DNA from: DASZTV01 sp036267875
GTDB lineage: Bacteria; Actinomycetota; Actinomycetes; JAFAQI01
DNA length: 64,000 nt
Assembly: GCA_036267875.1 (NCBI GenBank)
Contig: DATAVE010000064.1
Span: 17,763-81,762 of the forward strand
Direction of reading: 5' to 3'
This document shows positions 35,780 through 44,275 of the stretch, piece by piece. A model generated the notes under the pieces. That model did no database searches. It was given only the letters and a program-made list of their open reading frames with translations, and was not told the origin of the DNA. Both the position numbers and the translations under genes were made by a program. Within the stretch, counting starts at the first letter, position 1, and each line of letters starts with the position of its first letter.

Positions 35780-36844
35780 GTGAGCTTGATGGGTTCTAAG
35801 CGGTTGCTCATCGTTTCGGCATCGATGGGCGCGGGCCATGACGCCGCCGCTGCTGCGCTTGCCGTGCAGGCTGAGGCAGAGGGCCACACGGTTCGCACGG
35901 TCGACCTGCTGAAGATGCCGCCGCACGGCCAGGGCGCGGTGCTGCGAGCGTTCTACCACTCGATGCTCGCGGTCATCCCGTGGCTCTACGACTGGGCGAT
36001 GCGGACGTGGGTGACCCATCCCGGCATCTTCGAGGCGATCACCCACAACGGCGGGCGAAGCGCGGAGAAGCCGTTGCTTGCCGAGGTCGAGCAGTTTCAG
36101 CCGGATGCGATCGTCGCGGTCTACAACCTCGCCGCCCAGGTGCTCGGCCGGTTGCGCAGCCAGGGTCGGTTGAGCACGCCGATTGCGACGTACGTCACCG
36201 ATCCAGGCGCGCATCCCTACTGGGTCTGGTCCGGCGTCGATCTCACCCTGGCGCCGATGGGCGCCACCGCAGTTGCGCTGGAGGACATGGGCGCCGACGT
36301 CGTAAAGCCGATCGCACCGCTCGTGGCCGCGCGCTACCTCGAGCCGGTCGATCGCGACGCTGCGCGCGAACGCTGGGAGATCGACGCGAACGCTCGGGTC
36401 GTCGTCGTCAATGGCGGCAGCTGGGGTGTCGGCGAAGTGGTCTCGGCTGTGCGACAGCTGACAGCGGCTGCCGATGTCGTACTGGTGCTCTGTGGTCACT
36501 CGACGCGGCTGGCTCGGCGGATAGCCGGGGTGCCGGGCGTGCGCGCCGTCCCCTGGACGAGCGACGTGATCGGAGTGCTCGCTTCGGCCGATGTCGTCGT
36601 CGACAACGCAGGGGGCACAACGTGCTGGGAGGCGCTGGCGCTCGGCAAGCCGACCGTCCTGTATCGCCCGATCGCAGGGCATGGCCGTCTCAACGCTGAG
36701 GCGCTCCAGCAGGTCGGACTCGCCCGCTGGGCGACGGACGTTCCTGAACTGCTGGCTTCGGTTCGCCGGGCGACTCCTCCGGCCGACACCGTCGGCGTCT
36801 TCGGCTGTGAGCGGGCCGTCGACGTGTTGGACACGTTGTGGTGA
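35780..36844 (+). CDS. MurG/MGDG-synthase-like glycosyltransferase (GT28)
   Basis: 354 residues from a GTG at 35780 (ATG at 35789 is an alternative). The N-terminal IVSASMGAGHDAAAAAL and the segment PIATYVTDPGAHPYWVW match diacylglycerol glucosyltransferase/MGDG-synthase-type GT28 enzymes. The C-terminal NGGSWGVGEVV and VVDNAGGTTCWEALALGKPT match the nucleotide-sugar-binding half shared with MurG. It should glycosylate a lipid acceptor at the membrane. The sugar and lipid cannot be told from sequence. It is adjacent to a polysaccharide deacetylase with one base between them, suggesting a shared envelope-glycan role. Confidence 0.8.
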   Translation: MSLMGSKRLLIVSASMGAGHDAAAAALAVQAEAEGHTVRTVDLLKMPPHGQGAVLRAFYHSMLAVIPWLYDWAMRTWVTHPGIFEAITHNGGRSAEKPLLAEVEQFQPDAIVAVYNLAAQVLGRLRSQGRLSTPIATYVTDPGAHPYWVWSGVDLTLAPMGATAVALEDMGADVVKPIAPLVAARYLEPVDRDAARERWEIDANARVVVVNGGSWGVGEVVSAVRQLTAAADVVLVLCGHSTRLARRIAGVPGVRAVPWTSDVIGVLASADVVVDNAGGTTCWEALALGKPTVLYRPIAGHGRLNAEALQQVGLARWATDVPELLASVRRATPPADTVGVFGCERAVDVLDTLW

Positions 36845-36845
36845 C

Positions 36846-37550
36846 GTGAACGGCTACGAGATCGGGGCTGTTGCCCTCGGTGCTGTGGCGGCCGTCCAGA
36901 TCGGGCCGGCCGGCACCTGGCTGCCTGGACTGCGGCGAGCGGTCACGCCCTCGTTGTGCGGCCCGATGCCGGCAGGCACGGTGGCCCTGACGTTCGACGA
37001 CGGACCTCATCCCGAGGGCACCATCGCGATCCTTGACGAACTCGATCGGCTTGGCTGGCCGGCGACCTTCTTTGTGCTCGGCTCCGAAGTGCGCCGCTAT
37101 CCCGCGGTGGTCCTCGAGACTCTGCGCCGCGGTCATGGGATCGGCCTGCACGGCGACCAGCACCGCTACACGATTGCGCGGACGCCGTGGGGGATCGCGG
37201 CGGATCTTCGACGAGGTCGTGACGCAGTCGCCGAGGTCGTCGGCGAGGTCCCCAGCTGGTGGCGCCCGACGTACGGCGTGATGTCCGGGCCGTCCTACCT
37301 TGCTGCGCGGGCGCTTGGGCTGCGGCCGGTGCTGTGGTCGGCGTGGGGAGTCGACTGGCTCGCGAGCTCGTCGCCCGAGTCGGTCGTGGCAAAGCTCGAG
37401 TCCGGTCGACTCGCTGGGGGAACCATGCTGTTGCACGACTCCGATGTGACGAGCGCAGCCGACTCCTGGCGGACGACGCTCGCCGCTCTGCCGCTGCTCG
37501 CCGAGCGGTTGTCACAGCGCAATCTCGTTGTCGCGGCGCTCGGCAGTTAG
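36846..37550 (+). CDS. NodB-type polysaccharide deacetylase
   Basis: 234 residues from a GTG one base after the glycosyltransferase stop. A short hydrophobic N-terminus may anchor it. The carbohydrate esterase 4 motifs are in order: TFDDGPHPEG (motif 1, catalytic Asp and metal Asp), HGDQH (motif 2, metal His pair), RPTYGVMSG (motif 3), WSAWGVDW (motif 4) and LLHD (motif 5). It should remove N-acetyl groups from a glycan such as peptidoglycan or a lipid-linked sugar. The pairing with a GT28-like enzyme suggests the product of one is trimmed by the other; this is inference. Confidence 0.88.
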   Translation: MNGYEIGAVALGAVAAVQIGPAGTWLPGLRRAVTPSLCGPMPAGTVALTFDDGPHPEGTIAILDELDRLGWPATFFVLGSEVRRYPAVVLETLRRGHGIGLHGDQHRYTIARTPWGIAADLRRGRDAVAEVVGEVPSWWRPTYGVMSGPSYLAARALGLRPVLWSAWGVDWLASSSPESVVAKLESGRLAGGTMLLHDSDVTSAADSWRTTLAALPLLAERLSQRNLVVAALGS

Positions 37551-37572
37551 CGAGGTAAGCGACACTGTTCGG

Positions 37573-38142
37573 ATGCAAGAGCGGCCCGTTGCCCCGATCA
37601 ACTGGCGGGCCGAGATCGTGACGGCGGTCGTCCTGGCGATCTTCGTCGCGCTGCTTGGGTCCGCAGTCGGTCTGATCTGGCACGCGGTCGCACCGCATAT
37701 CGATGTGAACGCGGCGCTCGACAATCCCGAAGAGAAGACCAAGGCGCTCATGGGAGACGACCTGTGGCTCGGGCTGCTCGGGCTGATCGGTGGCGTCGTG
37801 TGTGTTGCGCTGGTTGCTGTCGCGGCGCCGGATTCGCTCGACGGTCCCGGCGCTCTGGTCGGGCTGGTAGTCGGTGGCTTTCTCGCGATGTACGTGGCGG
37901 ATCGGGTGGGTTACCTCGTGTCGGGCTCCTCGTTGCGCATGACACTCAGCGCGGCCTTTCCGGACGCGACGCCGAAGGGGCTCGACAGCGTCGTCGGGTT
38001 GCTCGACTTCAAGGTGCGGGCGATGGCTGTGATGATCAGCTGGCCGTTGGCCTCACTGCTGGTCAGCAGCACGATCACCTGGCTGCGCGCGATAAAGCAG
38101 CCGACGGTGCGGCCGGTCCCGGCCTACCCTGGCTCCCCGTGA
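37573..38142 (+). CDS. Small polytopic membrane protein, unknown function
   Basis: 189 residues from the ATG at 37573; a TTG start further upstream overlaps the deacetylase. There are four hydrophobic segments, at about residues 14-37, 64-85, 92-113 and 150-172, with a loop AALDNPEEKTKALMGDD between the first two. The family is not recognised; the layout resembles conserved actinobacterial membrane proteins of the DUF2567 kind, but I cannot confirm that. It overlaps the hisD start by four bases (GTGA), so hisD is probably translated from the same transcript. Confidence 0.75.
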   Translation: MQERPVAPINWRAEIVTAVVLAIFVALLGSAVGLIWHAVAPHIDVNAALDNPEEKTKALMGDDLWLGLLGLIGGVVCVALVAVAAPDSLDGPGALVGLVVGGFLAMYVADRVGYLVSGSSLRMTLSAAFPDATPKGLDSVVGLLDFKVRAMAVMISWPLASLLVSSTITWLRAIKQPTVRPVPAYPGSP

Positions 38143-39422
38143 TCTCACGTGTCGACATGCGTGGCCGCGAGTGCGAGCCGCGCGAGCTGCCCCGTGCCCG
38201 CCTCGACGTCGAGGGCGCTGTTGCGAGCGTGCGGCCGATCATCGACGGGGTACGCGAGCGCGGTCGGGTGGCTGTTGTCGAGTTCACCGAGAAGTTCGAC
38301 GGCGTACGGCTCGACGATGTTCGGGTTCCGCCGGCTGCGCTGACGGCCGCACTCGAAGCGCTCGATCCGGCGGTACGGGCCGCCCTCGAAGAGGCGATCT
38401 CTCGAGCGCGACGAGTGCACCAGGCACAGCTGCGCGCCGATGAGGTGGTTGACGTCGCGCCGGGTGCCGTCGTGACTGAGCGATGGGTGCCGGTCGGCCG
38501 CGTCGGGCTCTACGTCCCGGGCGGGCTCGTCGCCTATCCGTCGAGCGTCGTGATGAACGTCGTGCCGGCGCAGGTCGCAGGGGTTGGCTCGCTCGCGGTT
38601 GCCTCACCGCCCAAGCCGCAGTTCGGCGGCCGTCCCAACCCGGCGGTGCTCGCAGCGTGCGCGCTGCTGGGCGTTGACGAGGTCTATGCGGTCGGGGGCG
38701 CGCAGGCGATCGCGATGTTCGCCTACGGCATCGAAGGTGTTCGTCCCGTCGACCTGGTGACGGGCCCGGGGAACGTGTACGTCGCGGCGGCCAAACGCTG
38801 TGTGCGTGGCGTCGTCGGGATCGACGCCGAGGCGGGCCCGACCGAGATCGCGATTCTCGCCGATGACAGCGCTGACCCCGACTACGTCGCGGCTGACCTG
38901 GTTGCCCAGGCGGAACACGACGAGCTGGCGGCCTGTCTGCTGGTCAGCCCCAGTGTCGAGCTGCTCGACGCGGTCGATGTCGCCTTGGCCAAGCGGGTGT
39001 CCGAGACCCGGCACCGTGAGCGCGTCGAGACCGCGCTGGCCGGACAGTCGGCGTACGTGCTCGTCGATGACATCGACGCTGGAATCGGCGTGGTCGATGC
39101 CTGGGGTGCCGAGCACCTCGAGGTGATCACCCACAATGCCTCGGCTGACGCCGCAAGGATCCGCAACGCGGGCGCGATCTTCGTCGGTGCCTGGTCGCCG
39201 GTGTCACTCGGTGACTATCTGGCCGGCTCCAACCACGTGCTTCCCACCGGGGGTACCGCCCGGCACACTTCGGGACTGTCGGTGCAGTCGTTCCTTCGCG
39301 GCATCCACGTCATCGACTACACCCGTGATGCATTGGCGGCTGTCGGTGATCACATCGTCGCGCTTGGCGGCGCCGAGGATCTCGCGGCGCACGTCGAAGC
39401 TGTCGCGACGCGTCTTCGATGA
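38139..39422 (+). CDS. hisD: Histidinol dehydrogenase
   Basis: 427 residues from the GTG at 38139 (GTGA overlap with the membrane gene); the far longer open frame upstream is a shadow. HisD segments include GLYVPGGLVAYPSSVVMNVV, VGGAQAIAMFAYG, DLVTGPGNVYVAAAKR, IDAEAGPTEIAILAD, AQAEHDELAACLL (metal and catalytic histidine), and GSNHVLPTGGTARHTSGL. It carries out the last two NAD-dependent oxidations of L-histidinol to histidine. It opens the his gene group and overlaps hisC. Confidence 0.97.
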   Translation: MISRVDMRGRECEPRELPRARLDVEGAVASVRPIIDGVRERGRVAVVEFTEKFDGVRLDDVRVPPAALTAALEALDPAVRAALEEAISRARRVHQAQLRADEVVDVAPGAVVTERWVPVGRVGLYVPGGLVAYPSSVVMNVVPAQVAGVGSLAVASPPKPQFGGRPNPAVLAACALLGVDEVYAVGGAQAIAMFAYGIEGVRPVDLVTGPGNVYVAAAKRCVRGVVGIDAEAGPTEIAILADDSADPDYVAADLVAQAEHDELAACLLVSPSVELLDAVDVALAKRVSETRHRERVETALAGQSAYVLVDDIDAGIGVVDAWGAEHLEVITHNASADAARIRNAGAIFVGAWSPVSLGDYLAGSNHVLPTGGTARHTSGLSVQSFLRGIHVIDYTRDALAAVGDHIVALGGAEDLAAHVEAVATRLR

Positions 39423-40513
39423 CGACCGAGGACCAGTGGGGCGACCTTCCTCTCCGCGACGACCTGCGCGGGCTGTCGGCATACGGAGCACCGCAGCTCG
39501 ACATCGCCGTGCGGCTGAACACCAACGAGAACCCGTATCCGCCGCCGGCCGCGTTGGTCGAGGACTTGCGGAGCTCGGTCGCTGCAGCCGCGGCGTCGAT
39601 GAACCGTTATCCCGACCGTGACGCCGAGGAGCTTCGCGCTGCCCTTGCCGGCTATCTCGGGCACGGGCTGACCGTCGCGCAGGTCTGGGCCGCCAACGGC
39701 TCCAACGAGATCCTGCAGCAGTTGCTGCAGGCGTTCGGCGGACCCGGACACGCCGCGCTTGGCTTCGTTCCGTCGTACTCGATGCACCAGCTGATCGCGC
39801 AGGCGACGGTGACTCCCTGGATCGGCTCGCCGCGCGCGGCAGATTTCACGCTCTCCGCCGATGCCGCCGTTGCCGAGGTTCGCGAGCACTCGCCGGCGGT
39901 TGTGTTCCTGTGCTCGCCGAACAACCCCACCGGCACGGCGATGGATCCGTCCGTCGTCGAGGCGGTGCTCGAGGTCGCACCGGGGATGGTCGTCGTCGAC
40001 GAGGCCTACGCCGAGTTCTCACACTCGCCGTCACTGCTGTCGCTGCTCGACGGACATCCACGGCTTGTCGTCACGCGAACCATGTCGAAGGCCTTCGGCT
40101 TCGCGGGTGCTCGGCTCGGATACCTCGCTGCGGATCCGAAGGTGGTCGACGCGTTGACGTTGGTGAGGTTGCCGTATCACCTGTCTGCACTCACCCAAGC
40201 GGCCGCGCTGGCTGCCCTTCGGCACGCCGACGAGACCTTGGCCCAGGTTGCGCAGCTGCGGTCGAATCGCGACGCGATGATCGTCTCGCTTCGCGCCCGC
40301 GGGTTCGAGGTTGTCGACTCGGACGCCAACTTCGTGCTGTTCGGCGGACTGGCCGACTCGAAGGCCGCTTGGGACGCGCTGCTTCGGCATGGCGTCCTGG
40401 TGCGCGACGTCGGACTGCCCGGATGGCTTCGGGTGTCGGTGGGGACCCGCGCGGAATGCGAGGCGTTCTTGGATGCTCTCGACTGCGCCGAGATAGGTCG
40501 CGTCTCTAGCTAG
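39419..40513 (+). CDS. hisC: Histidinol-phosphate aminotransferase
   Basis: 364 residues, ATGA overlap with hisD. A fold-type I PLP enzyme: RLNTNENPYPPPAAL near residue 32, NGSNEILQQLLQAF, FLCSPNNPTGTAMD, VVDEAYAEFSHSP, and the PLP lysine in TRTMSKAFGFAGARLGY (Lys224). It makes histidinol phosphate from imidazole acetol phosphate. The stop shares bases with the converging antisense gene at 40510, so the his transcription unit would need to read through that gene to reach hisB. Confidence 0.96.
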   Translation: MTTEDQWGDLPLRDDLRGLSAYGAPQLDIAVRLNTNENPYPPPAALVEDLRSSVAAAAASMNRYPDRDAEELRAALAGYLGHGLTVAQVWAANGSNEILQQLLQAFGGPGHAALGFVPSYSMHQLIAQATVTPWIGSPRAADFTLSADAAVAEVREHSPAVVFLCSPNNPTGTAMDPSVVEAVLEVAPGMVVVDEAYAEFSHSPSLLSLLDGHPRLVVTRTMSKAFGFAGARLGYLAADPKVVDALTLVRLPYHLSALTQAAALAALRHADETLAQVAQLRSNRDAMIVSLRARGFEVVDSDANFVLFGGLADSKAAWDALLRHGVLVRDVGLPGWLRVSVGTRAECEAFLDALDCAEIGRVSS

Positions 40514-41064
40514 CCGCGGCCGGTCAGCGCGAGCAACCGTGCTGCGCCGGTGAGACCGTCGTCGTTCGGCGGGATCGCGAAGGCGTTGGGGTTCACGAGC
40601 GTCGGGTCGACGTCGATGGCGGCGAGCAGGAAGTCGGCGACGCTCAGGTCCAGCGAGTCGTCTGCGTCGATCGCGCGGGCAAGGTCCCAGCCGTGCAGGG
40701 CGTGCTCGGTAATGCGCAGGAACAGCAGCTGCAATCCGGTCCGATCGCCCCACCGGTGGTGCACGATTCGGTCGAGGACGCCTGGCCCCCGGAACGCCGT
40801 GCTGACTTCGGCCGCGGTCGCAACGAAGTCGGCGTACGGATCGGTCGTCAGGTGATCGAGATCGCGCAGCGCCTCGACTTCCTCGGTCGGCGCGCCTGTG
40901 AGCAGTAGGACGTATCGCCGGTTGCCACCGACGACATGGTTGAGCAGGTCTCGGACGGTCCATCCGGGGTTGGGCGTCGACCGGGTGAGGTCCGCGGGCT
41001 CGACGAAGCGAAGGGTGCTCGCGAAGCCGGCGGTGGCGATGTCGAGCACATCAAAAGCGTCCAC
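40510..41064 (-). CDS. TIGR03086-like mycothiol-dependent maleylpyruvate isomerase / DinB-fold protein
   Basis: 184 residues on the minus strand, lying between hisC and hisB. The DinB-like four-helix pattern has TPNPGWTVRDLLNHVVGGNR near residue 31 and HALHGWDLARA near residue 122, which carry histidines expected to bind a metal. The sequence resembles TIGR03086-type proteins that are predicted to act in mycothiol-linked detoxification; its true substrate is unknown. It overlaps hisC tail to tail by four bases and is divergent from hisB across 72 bp. Confidence 0.8.
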   Translation of the reverse strand: MDAFDVLDIATAGFASTLRFVEPADLTRSTPNPGWTVRDLLNHVVGGNRRYVLLLTGAPTEEVEALRDLDHLTTDPYADFVATAAEVSTAFRGPGVLDRIVHHRWGDRTGLQLLFLRITEHALHGWDLARAIDADDSLDLSVADFLLAAIDVDPTLVNPNAFAIPPNDDGLTGAARLLALTGRG

Positions 41065-41136
41065 ATCGGGATTGTCGCCGCCTCACTGGGCGGTTATTGC
41101 GACGGGTCCGGAGCCGGCTTCCGCGATACTGGTGAC

Positions 41137-41724
41137 GTGGCAAGAACCGCGCTCGTGGAGCGTTCCACCAAGGAATCCCAGGTCTCCGTGTCGCTCGACC
41201 TCGATGGCACCGGGGTGAGCGAGATCTCGACGGGCGTGCCGTTCTACGACCACATGCTTGCCCAACTGTCGAAGCACGGGGGAATCGACCTGACCGTGAA
41301 GACGGTCGGCGACCTCGAAGTCGATGCCCACCACACTGTCGAGGACACCGCGATCGCACTTGGACAAGCACTCCGCGAAGCGCTTGGAGACAAGGTCGGC
41401 ATCCGCCGGTTCGCTGATGCCTTTGTGCCGCTCGACGAGGCGCTCGCCCACGCAGTGGTCGACGTCTCCGGCCGGCCCTACCTCGTGCACGACGAGCCGC
41501 CGCTCGTCGAGCTGATCGGCAGCTACGACACGACGCTGACTCGCCACATCTGGGAGTCGATGGTGTCGAGTGCGCAGATCTGTCTGCATGTTCGTGTCCT
41601 CGGCGGGCGCAACGCGCACCACATCGTCGAGGCACAGTTCAAGGCGGTCGCGCGCGCTCTGCGGGACGCGGTATCGCTCGACCCGCGCTCGGTCGGCGTG
41701 CCGTCGACCAAGGGCGTTCTCTAG
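41137..41724 (+). CDS. hisB: Imidazoleglycerol-phosphate dehydratase
   Basis: 195 residues from a GTG at 41137, monofunctional as in other actinobacteria. Metal and active-site motifs are GVPFYDHMLAQLSKHGGIDL, DAHHTVEDTAIALGQAL, PLDEALAHAVVDVSGRPYLV, and NAHHIVEAQFKAVARALRDA. It dehydrates IGP to imidazole acetol phosphate in a Mn-dependent reaction. The antisense gene upstream means hisB should have its own promoter in 41065-41136; I see only a weak TTGTCG-n16-TTATTG pair at 41072-41099. hisH follows after four bases. Confidence 0.97.
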   Translation: MARTALVERSTKESQVSVSLDLDGTGVSEISTGVPFYDHMLAQLSKHGGIDLTVKTVGDLEVDAHHTVEDTAIALGQALREALGDKVGIRRFADAFVPLDEALAHAVVDVSGRPYLVHDEPPLVELIGSYDTTLTRHIWESMVSSAQICLHVRVLGGRNAHHIVEAQFKAVARALRDAVSLDPRSVGVPSTKGVL

Positions 41725-41728
41725 TCCG

Positions 41729-42340
41729 GTGACCAGCAAAGCAACCGTGGTCGTCATCGACCACGGCTCCGGAAACCTGCGATCGGCCGAGCGGGCACTC
41801 GCGCGGGTCGGTGCGGACGTCAGCGTCACTGATGATCTCTCCGCCGCACGCGAGGCCGACGGTGTCGTACTGCCGGGCGTCGGTGCCTTCGCTGCTTGCA
41901 TGGCGGGCGTTCGTCAGGTGGGTGCCGACTCGCTGGTCCGCGAGCGGGTCGCTGCGGGACGGCCGGTGCTCGGGATCTGCGTCGGGATGCAGGTGCTCTA
42001 CGACGCAGGCGAGGAGCACGGGCTGCGTACCGAAGGCATCGGTGCGCTCGGCGGCCAGGTGGTGCGTCTCGAGGCGCCGATCCTGCCGCACATGGGCTGG
42101 AACACCGTTGCGCCCGCAGCGTCCTCGGCGCTGTTCACCGGGATCGGCGACCAGCGGTTCTACTTCGTGCACTCCTACGGCGTTCGAGCGTTCGGTGCCG
42201 CTGGCGAGACCACAGCGACACACGGTGGGCGCTTCGTCGCGGCCGTCGAACAGGGCCCGCTGTCGGCGACGCAGTTTCACCCTGAGAAGTCCGGTGACGC
42301 CGGGCTCACCCTTCTCGAGAACTGGCTGAAGACGCTGTGA
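41729..42340 (+). CDS. hisH: Imidazole glycerol phosphate synthase, glutaminase subunit
   Basis: 203 residues from a GTG at 41729. The class I glutamine amidotransferase triad is visible: nucleophile Cys84 in GICVGMQ, and His and Glu in TQFHPEKSGDAG near residue 180. VVIDHGSGNLRSAERALARV opens the domain, and PHMGWN is the conserved oxyanion-side segment. HisH supplies ammonia to HisF, encoded two genes later, through a tunnel in the heterodimer. The end overlaps the priA GTG. Confidence 0.96.
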   Translation: MTSKATVVVIDHGSGNLRSAERALARVGADVSVTDDLSAAREADGVVLPGVGAFAACMAGVRQVGADSLVRERVAAGRPVLGICVGMQVLYDAGEEHGLRTEGIGALGGQVVRLEAPILPHMGWNTVAPAASSALFTGIGDQRFYFVHSYGVRAFGAAGETTATHGGRFVAAVEQGPLSATQFHPEKSGDAGLTLLENWLKTL

Positions 42341-43068
42341 CCGACTCATCGCTTGTGCTGCTTCCCGCCGTCGATGTCGCCGACGGTCAGGCGGTGCGGT
42401 TGGTCCAGGGTGAGGCCGGGTCGGAGACGGCCTACGGCGCACCCCTGGACGCCGCACTTGCTTGGCAGAGCGGCGGCGCGGAGTGGGTGCATCTGGTGGA
42501 TCTCGACGCCGCGTTCGGTCGCGGCTCGAACCGTGACCTGATCGCAGAGGTCGTCGGTCGACTCGACGTCGCCGTCGAGCTCTCGGGCGGCATCCGTGAC
42601 GACGTGTCGCTCGAGGCTGCGTTGGCGACGGGGTGCGCGCGCGTCAACATCGGCACGGCTGCGCTCGAGCAGCCGGACTGGGTGCGATCGGCGATCGCGA
42701 AGCACGGTGACCGGATAGCCGTCGGGCTGGACGTGCGCGGCACGACTCTGTCGGCGCGCGGCTGGACGCAGGACGGCGGCGAGCTGTTCGACGTACTCGC
42801 GCGACTCGATGCTGATGGCTGTGCGCGCTACGTCGTCACCGATGTGCGCCGCGATGGGACGTTGACCGGCCCGAACCTCGAGCTGCTGCGAGAGGTCTGT
42901 GCCGCAACGGACCGCCCGGTGATTGCCAGCGGCGGTGTCAGCAGTCTCGACGACCTGCGTGCGATCTCGGGTCTGGTTGGTGTCGGAGTCGAAGGGGCCA
43001 TCGTCGGGAAGGCGCTCTACGCCGGTGCCTTCACGCTGCCCGAGGCGCTTGCGGCAGTGAGTTCGTAG
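42337..43068 (+). CDS. priA: Bifunctional HisA/TrpF isomerase PriA
   Basis: 243 residues from a GTG overlapping hisH. The (beta-alpha)8 barrel begins LLPAVDVADGQAVRLVQGEA. PriA-characteristic segments follow: WVHLVDLDAAFGRGSN, ELSGGIRDDVSLEAALATG, RVNIGTAALEQPDW, YVVTDVRRDGTLTGPN, and ASGGVSSLDDLRAI. They agree closely with M. tuberculosis PriA as I remember it. PriA isomerises both ProFAR (histidine) and PRA (tryptophan). The trp genes just downstream lack trpF, which supports dual function. In genomes where this has been studied, PriA replaces TrpF. Confidence 0.92.
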   Translation: MTDSSLVLLPAVDVADGQAVRLVQGEAGSETAYGAPLDAALAWQSGGAEWVHLVDLDAAFGRGSNRDLIAEVVGRLDVAVELSGGIRDDVSLEAALATGCARVNIGTAALEQPDWVRSAIAKHGDRIAVGLDVRGTTLSARGWTQDGGELFDVLARLDADGCARYVVTDVRRDGTLTGPNLELLREVCAATDRPVIASGGVSSLDDLRAISGLVGVGVEGAIVGKALYAGAFTLPEALAAVSS

Positions 43069-43838
43069 TGGCCGTCGCGACGCGGGTGATTCCTTGTCTC
43101 GACGTCGATGGCGGACGGGTCGTGAAGGGCGTCAACTTCCGCGATCTGCGCGATGCCGGAGATCCGGTCGAGCTCGCGAAGCGGTACGACGACGAGGGTG
43201 CCGACGAGCTGGTGTTCCTGGACATCACCGCATCGAGCGGCGACCGGGAGACGACGTACGACGTCGTCCGTCGTACTGCGGAGCAGGTCTTCATCCCGTT
43301 GACGGTCGGTGGCGGGGTACGCAGCGTCGAGGACGTAGATCGGCTGCTGCGGGCCGGCGCCGACAAGGTCGGCGTCAACACCGCGGCGATTGCGCGGCCT
43401 GAGCTGTTGCACGAGATCGCGCAGCGCTTCGGGAACCAGGTGCTGGTGCTCTCGGTCGACGCACGCCGGACGCAGGGCGAGACGCGAACCGAGAGTGGGT
43501 ACGAAGTTACGACGCACGGCGGGCGGCAGGGCACGGGCATCGACGCGGTCCAGTGGGCCGCGCGAGGCGAAGAGCTCGGGGTGGGGGAGATCCTGCTCAA
43601 CTCGATGGATGCCGACGGCACGACGGCAGGCTTCGACATCGAGATGGTGGAGGCGGTTCGGCGCGTCGTGACGGTTCCGCTGATCGCCTCAGGTGGCGCG
43701 GGCAAGGTCGCGGACTTCCCGCCGCCGGTCGCCGCAGGGGCCGACGCCGTCCTCGCTGCCAGCGTCTTCCACTTCGGCACGTTGAGCATCGGTGAGGTCA
43801 AGGAAGCGCTTCGCGCAGCCGGCAACGAGGTCCGCTAG
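43068..43838 (+). CDS. hisF: Imidazole glycerol phosphate synthase, cyclase subunit
   Basis: 256 residues from a GTG that shares one base with the priA stop. The barrel begins RVIPCLDVDGGRVVKGVNF with the catalytic Asp in LDVDG. Later LTVGGGVRSVEDVDRLLRAG, GADKVGVNTAA, LLNSMDADGTTAGFD (second catalytic Asp), and PLIASGGAGKVADF are typical of HisF. It forms IGP and AICAR using ammonia from HisH. Its stop lies within a 10-bp perfect hairpin that precedes hisI. Confidence 0.97.
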   Translation: MAVATRVIPCLDVDGGRVVKGVNFRDLRDAGDPVELAKRYDDEGADELVFLDITASSGDRETTYDVVRRTAEQVFIPLTVGGGVRSVEDVDRLLRAGADKVGVNTAAIARPELLHEIAQRFGNQVLVLSVDARRTQGETRTESGYEVTTHGGRQGTGIDAVQWAARGEELGVGEILLNSMDADGTTAGFDIEMVEAVRRVVTVPLIASGGAGKVADFPPPVAAGADAVLAASVFHFGTLSIGEVKEALRAAGNEVR

Positions 43839-43859
43839 AGCGGATGTGTCATCCGCTCT
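43837..43859 (+). terminator. 10-bp perfect hairpin overlapping the hisF stop
   Basis: AGAGCGGATG (43837-43846) and CATCCGCTCT (43850-43859) pair perfectly around a TGT loop, followed by GAAAATC rather than a T-run. It includes the last bases of the hisF stop codon. It may act as a weak terminator or an mRNA stability element before hisI and the trp genes. Confidence 0.5.
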
Positions 43860-43894
43860 GAAAATCGGGATGCGGACACCGGCACAATGGATGC

Positions 43895-44275
43895 ATGTCT
43901 GGTCCGGCGCGTCCGTCCTCGCTCGACCCGGCCATTGCGGAGCGCCTCAAGCGCGACGACAACGGCCTGATCGCCGCGGTGGCCCAGCAGTGGGACACCG
44001 GTGAGGTCTTGATGGTCGGTTGGATGGACGACGAGGCGCTGCACCGCACGCTGACCACCGGCCGCTGCACCTACTGGAGCCGCAGCCGGGGGGAGTACTG
44101 GGTCAAGGGCGATACGTCCGGGCACCAGCAGTGGGTGAAGGCAGTCGCGCTCGATTGCGACGGCGACACGCTTCTGGTGTCGGTCGACCAGGTCGGCGCG
44201 GCCTGCCACACCGGCGACCGCCGTTGCTTCGACGCCGACGTGCTTGATGCGGTCGTCGGCGAACCAGCCGCGTGA
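43895..44275 (+). CDS. hisI: Phosphoribosyl-AMP cyclohydrolase
   Basis: 126 residues, ATG at 43895. Motifs: EVLMVGWMDDEALHRTL, TYWSRSRGEYWVKGDTSGH (metal and substrate site), DCDGDTLLVSVDQVGAACHT (Zn/Mg cysteine and Asp ligands) and CF at the end. It opens the PR-AMP ring at the third step of the pathway. The HisE pyrophosphatase and HisG are not in the window. Its stop overlaps the trpE GTG by four bases, so the his and trp genes are physically and probably translationally coupled. Confidence 0.96.
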   Translation: MSGPARPSSLDPAIAERLKRDDNGLIAAVAQQWDTGEVLMVGWMDDEALHRTLTTGRCTYWSRSRGEYWVKGDTSGHQQWVKAVALDCDGDTLLVSVDQVGAACHTGDRRCFDADVLDAVVGEPAA

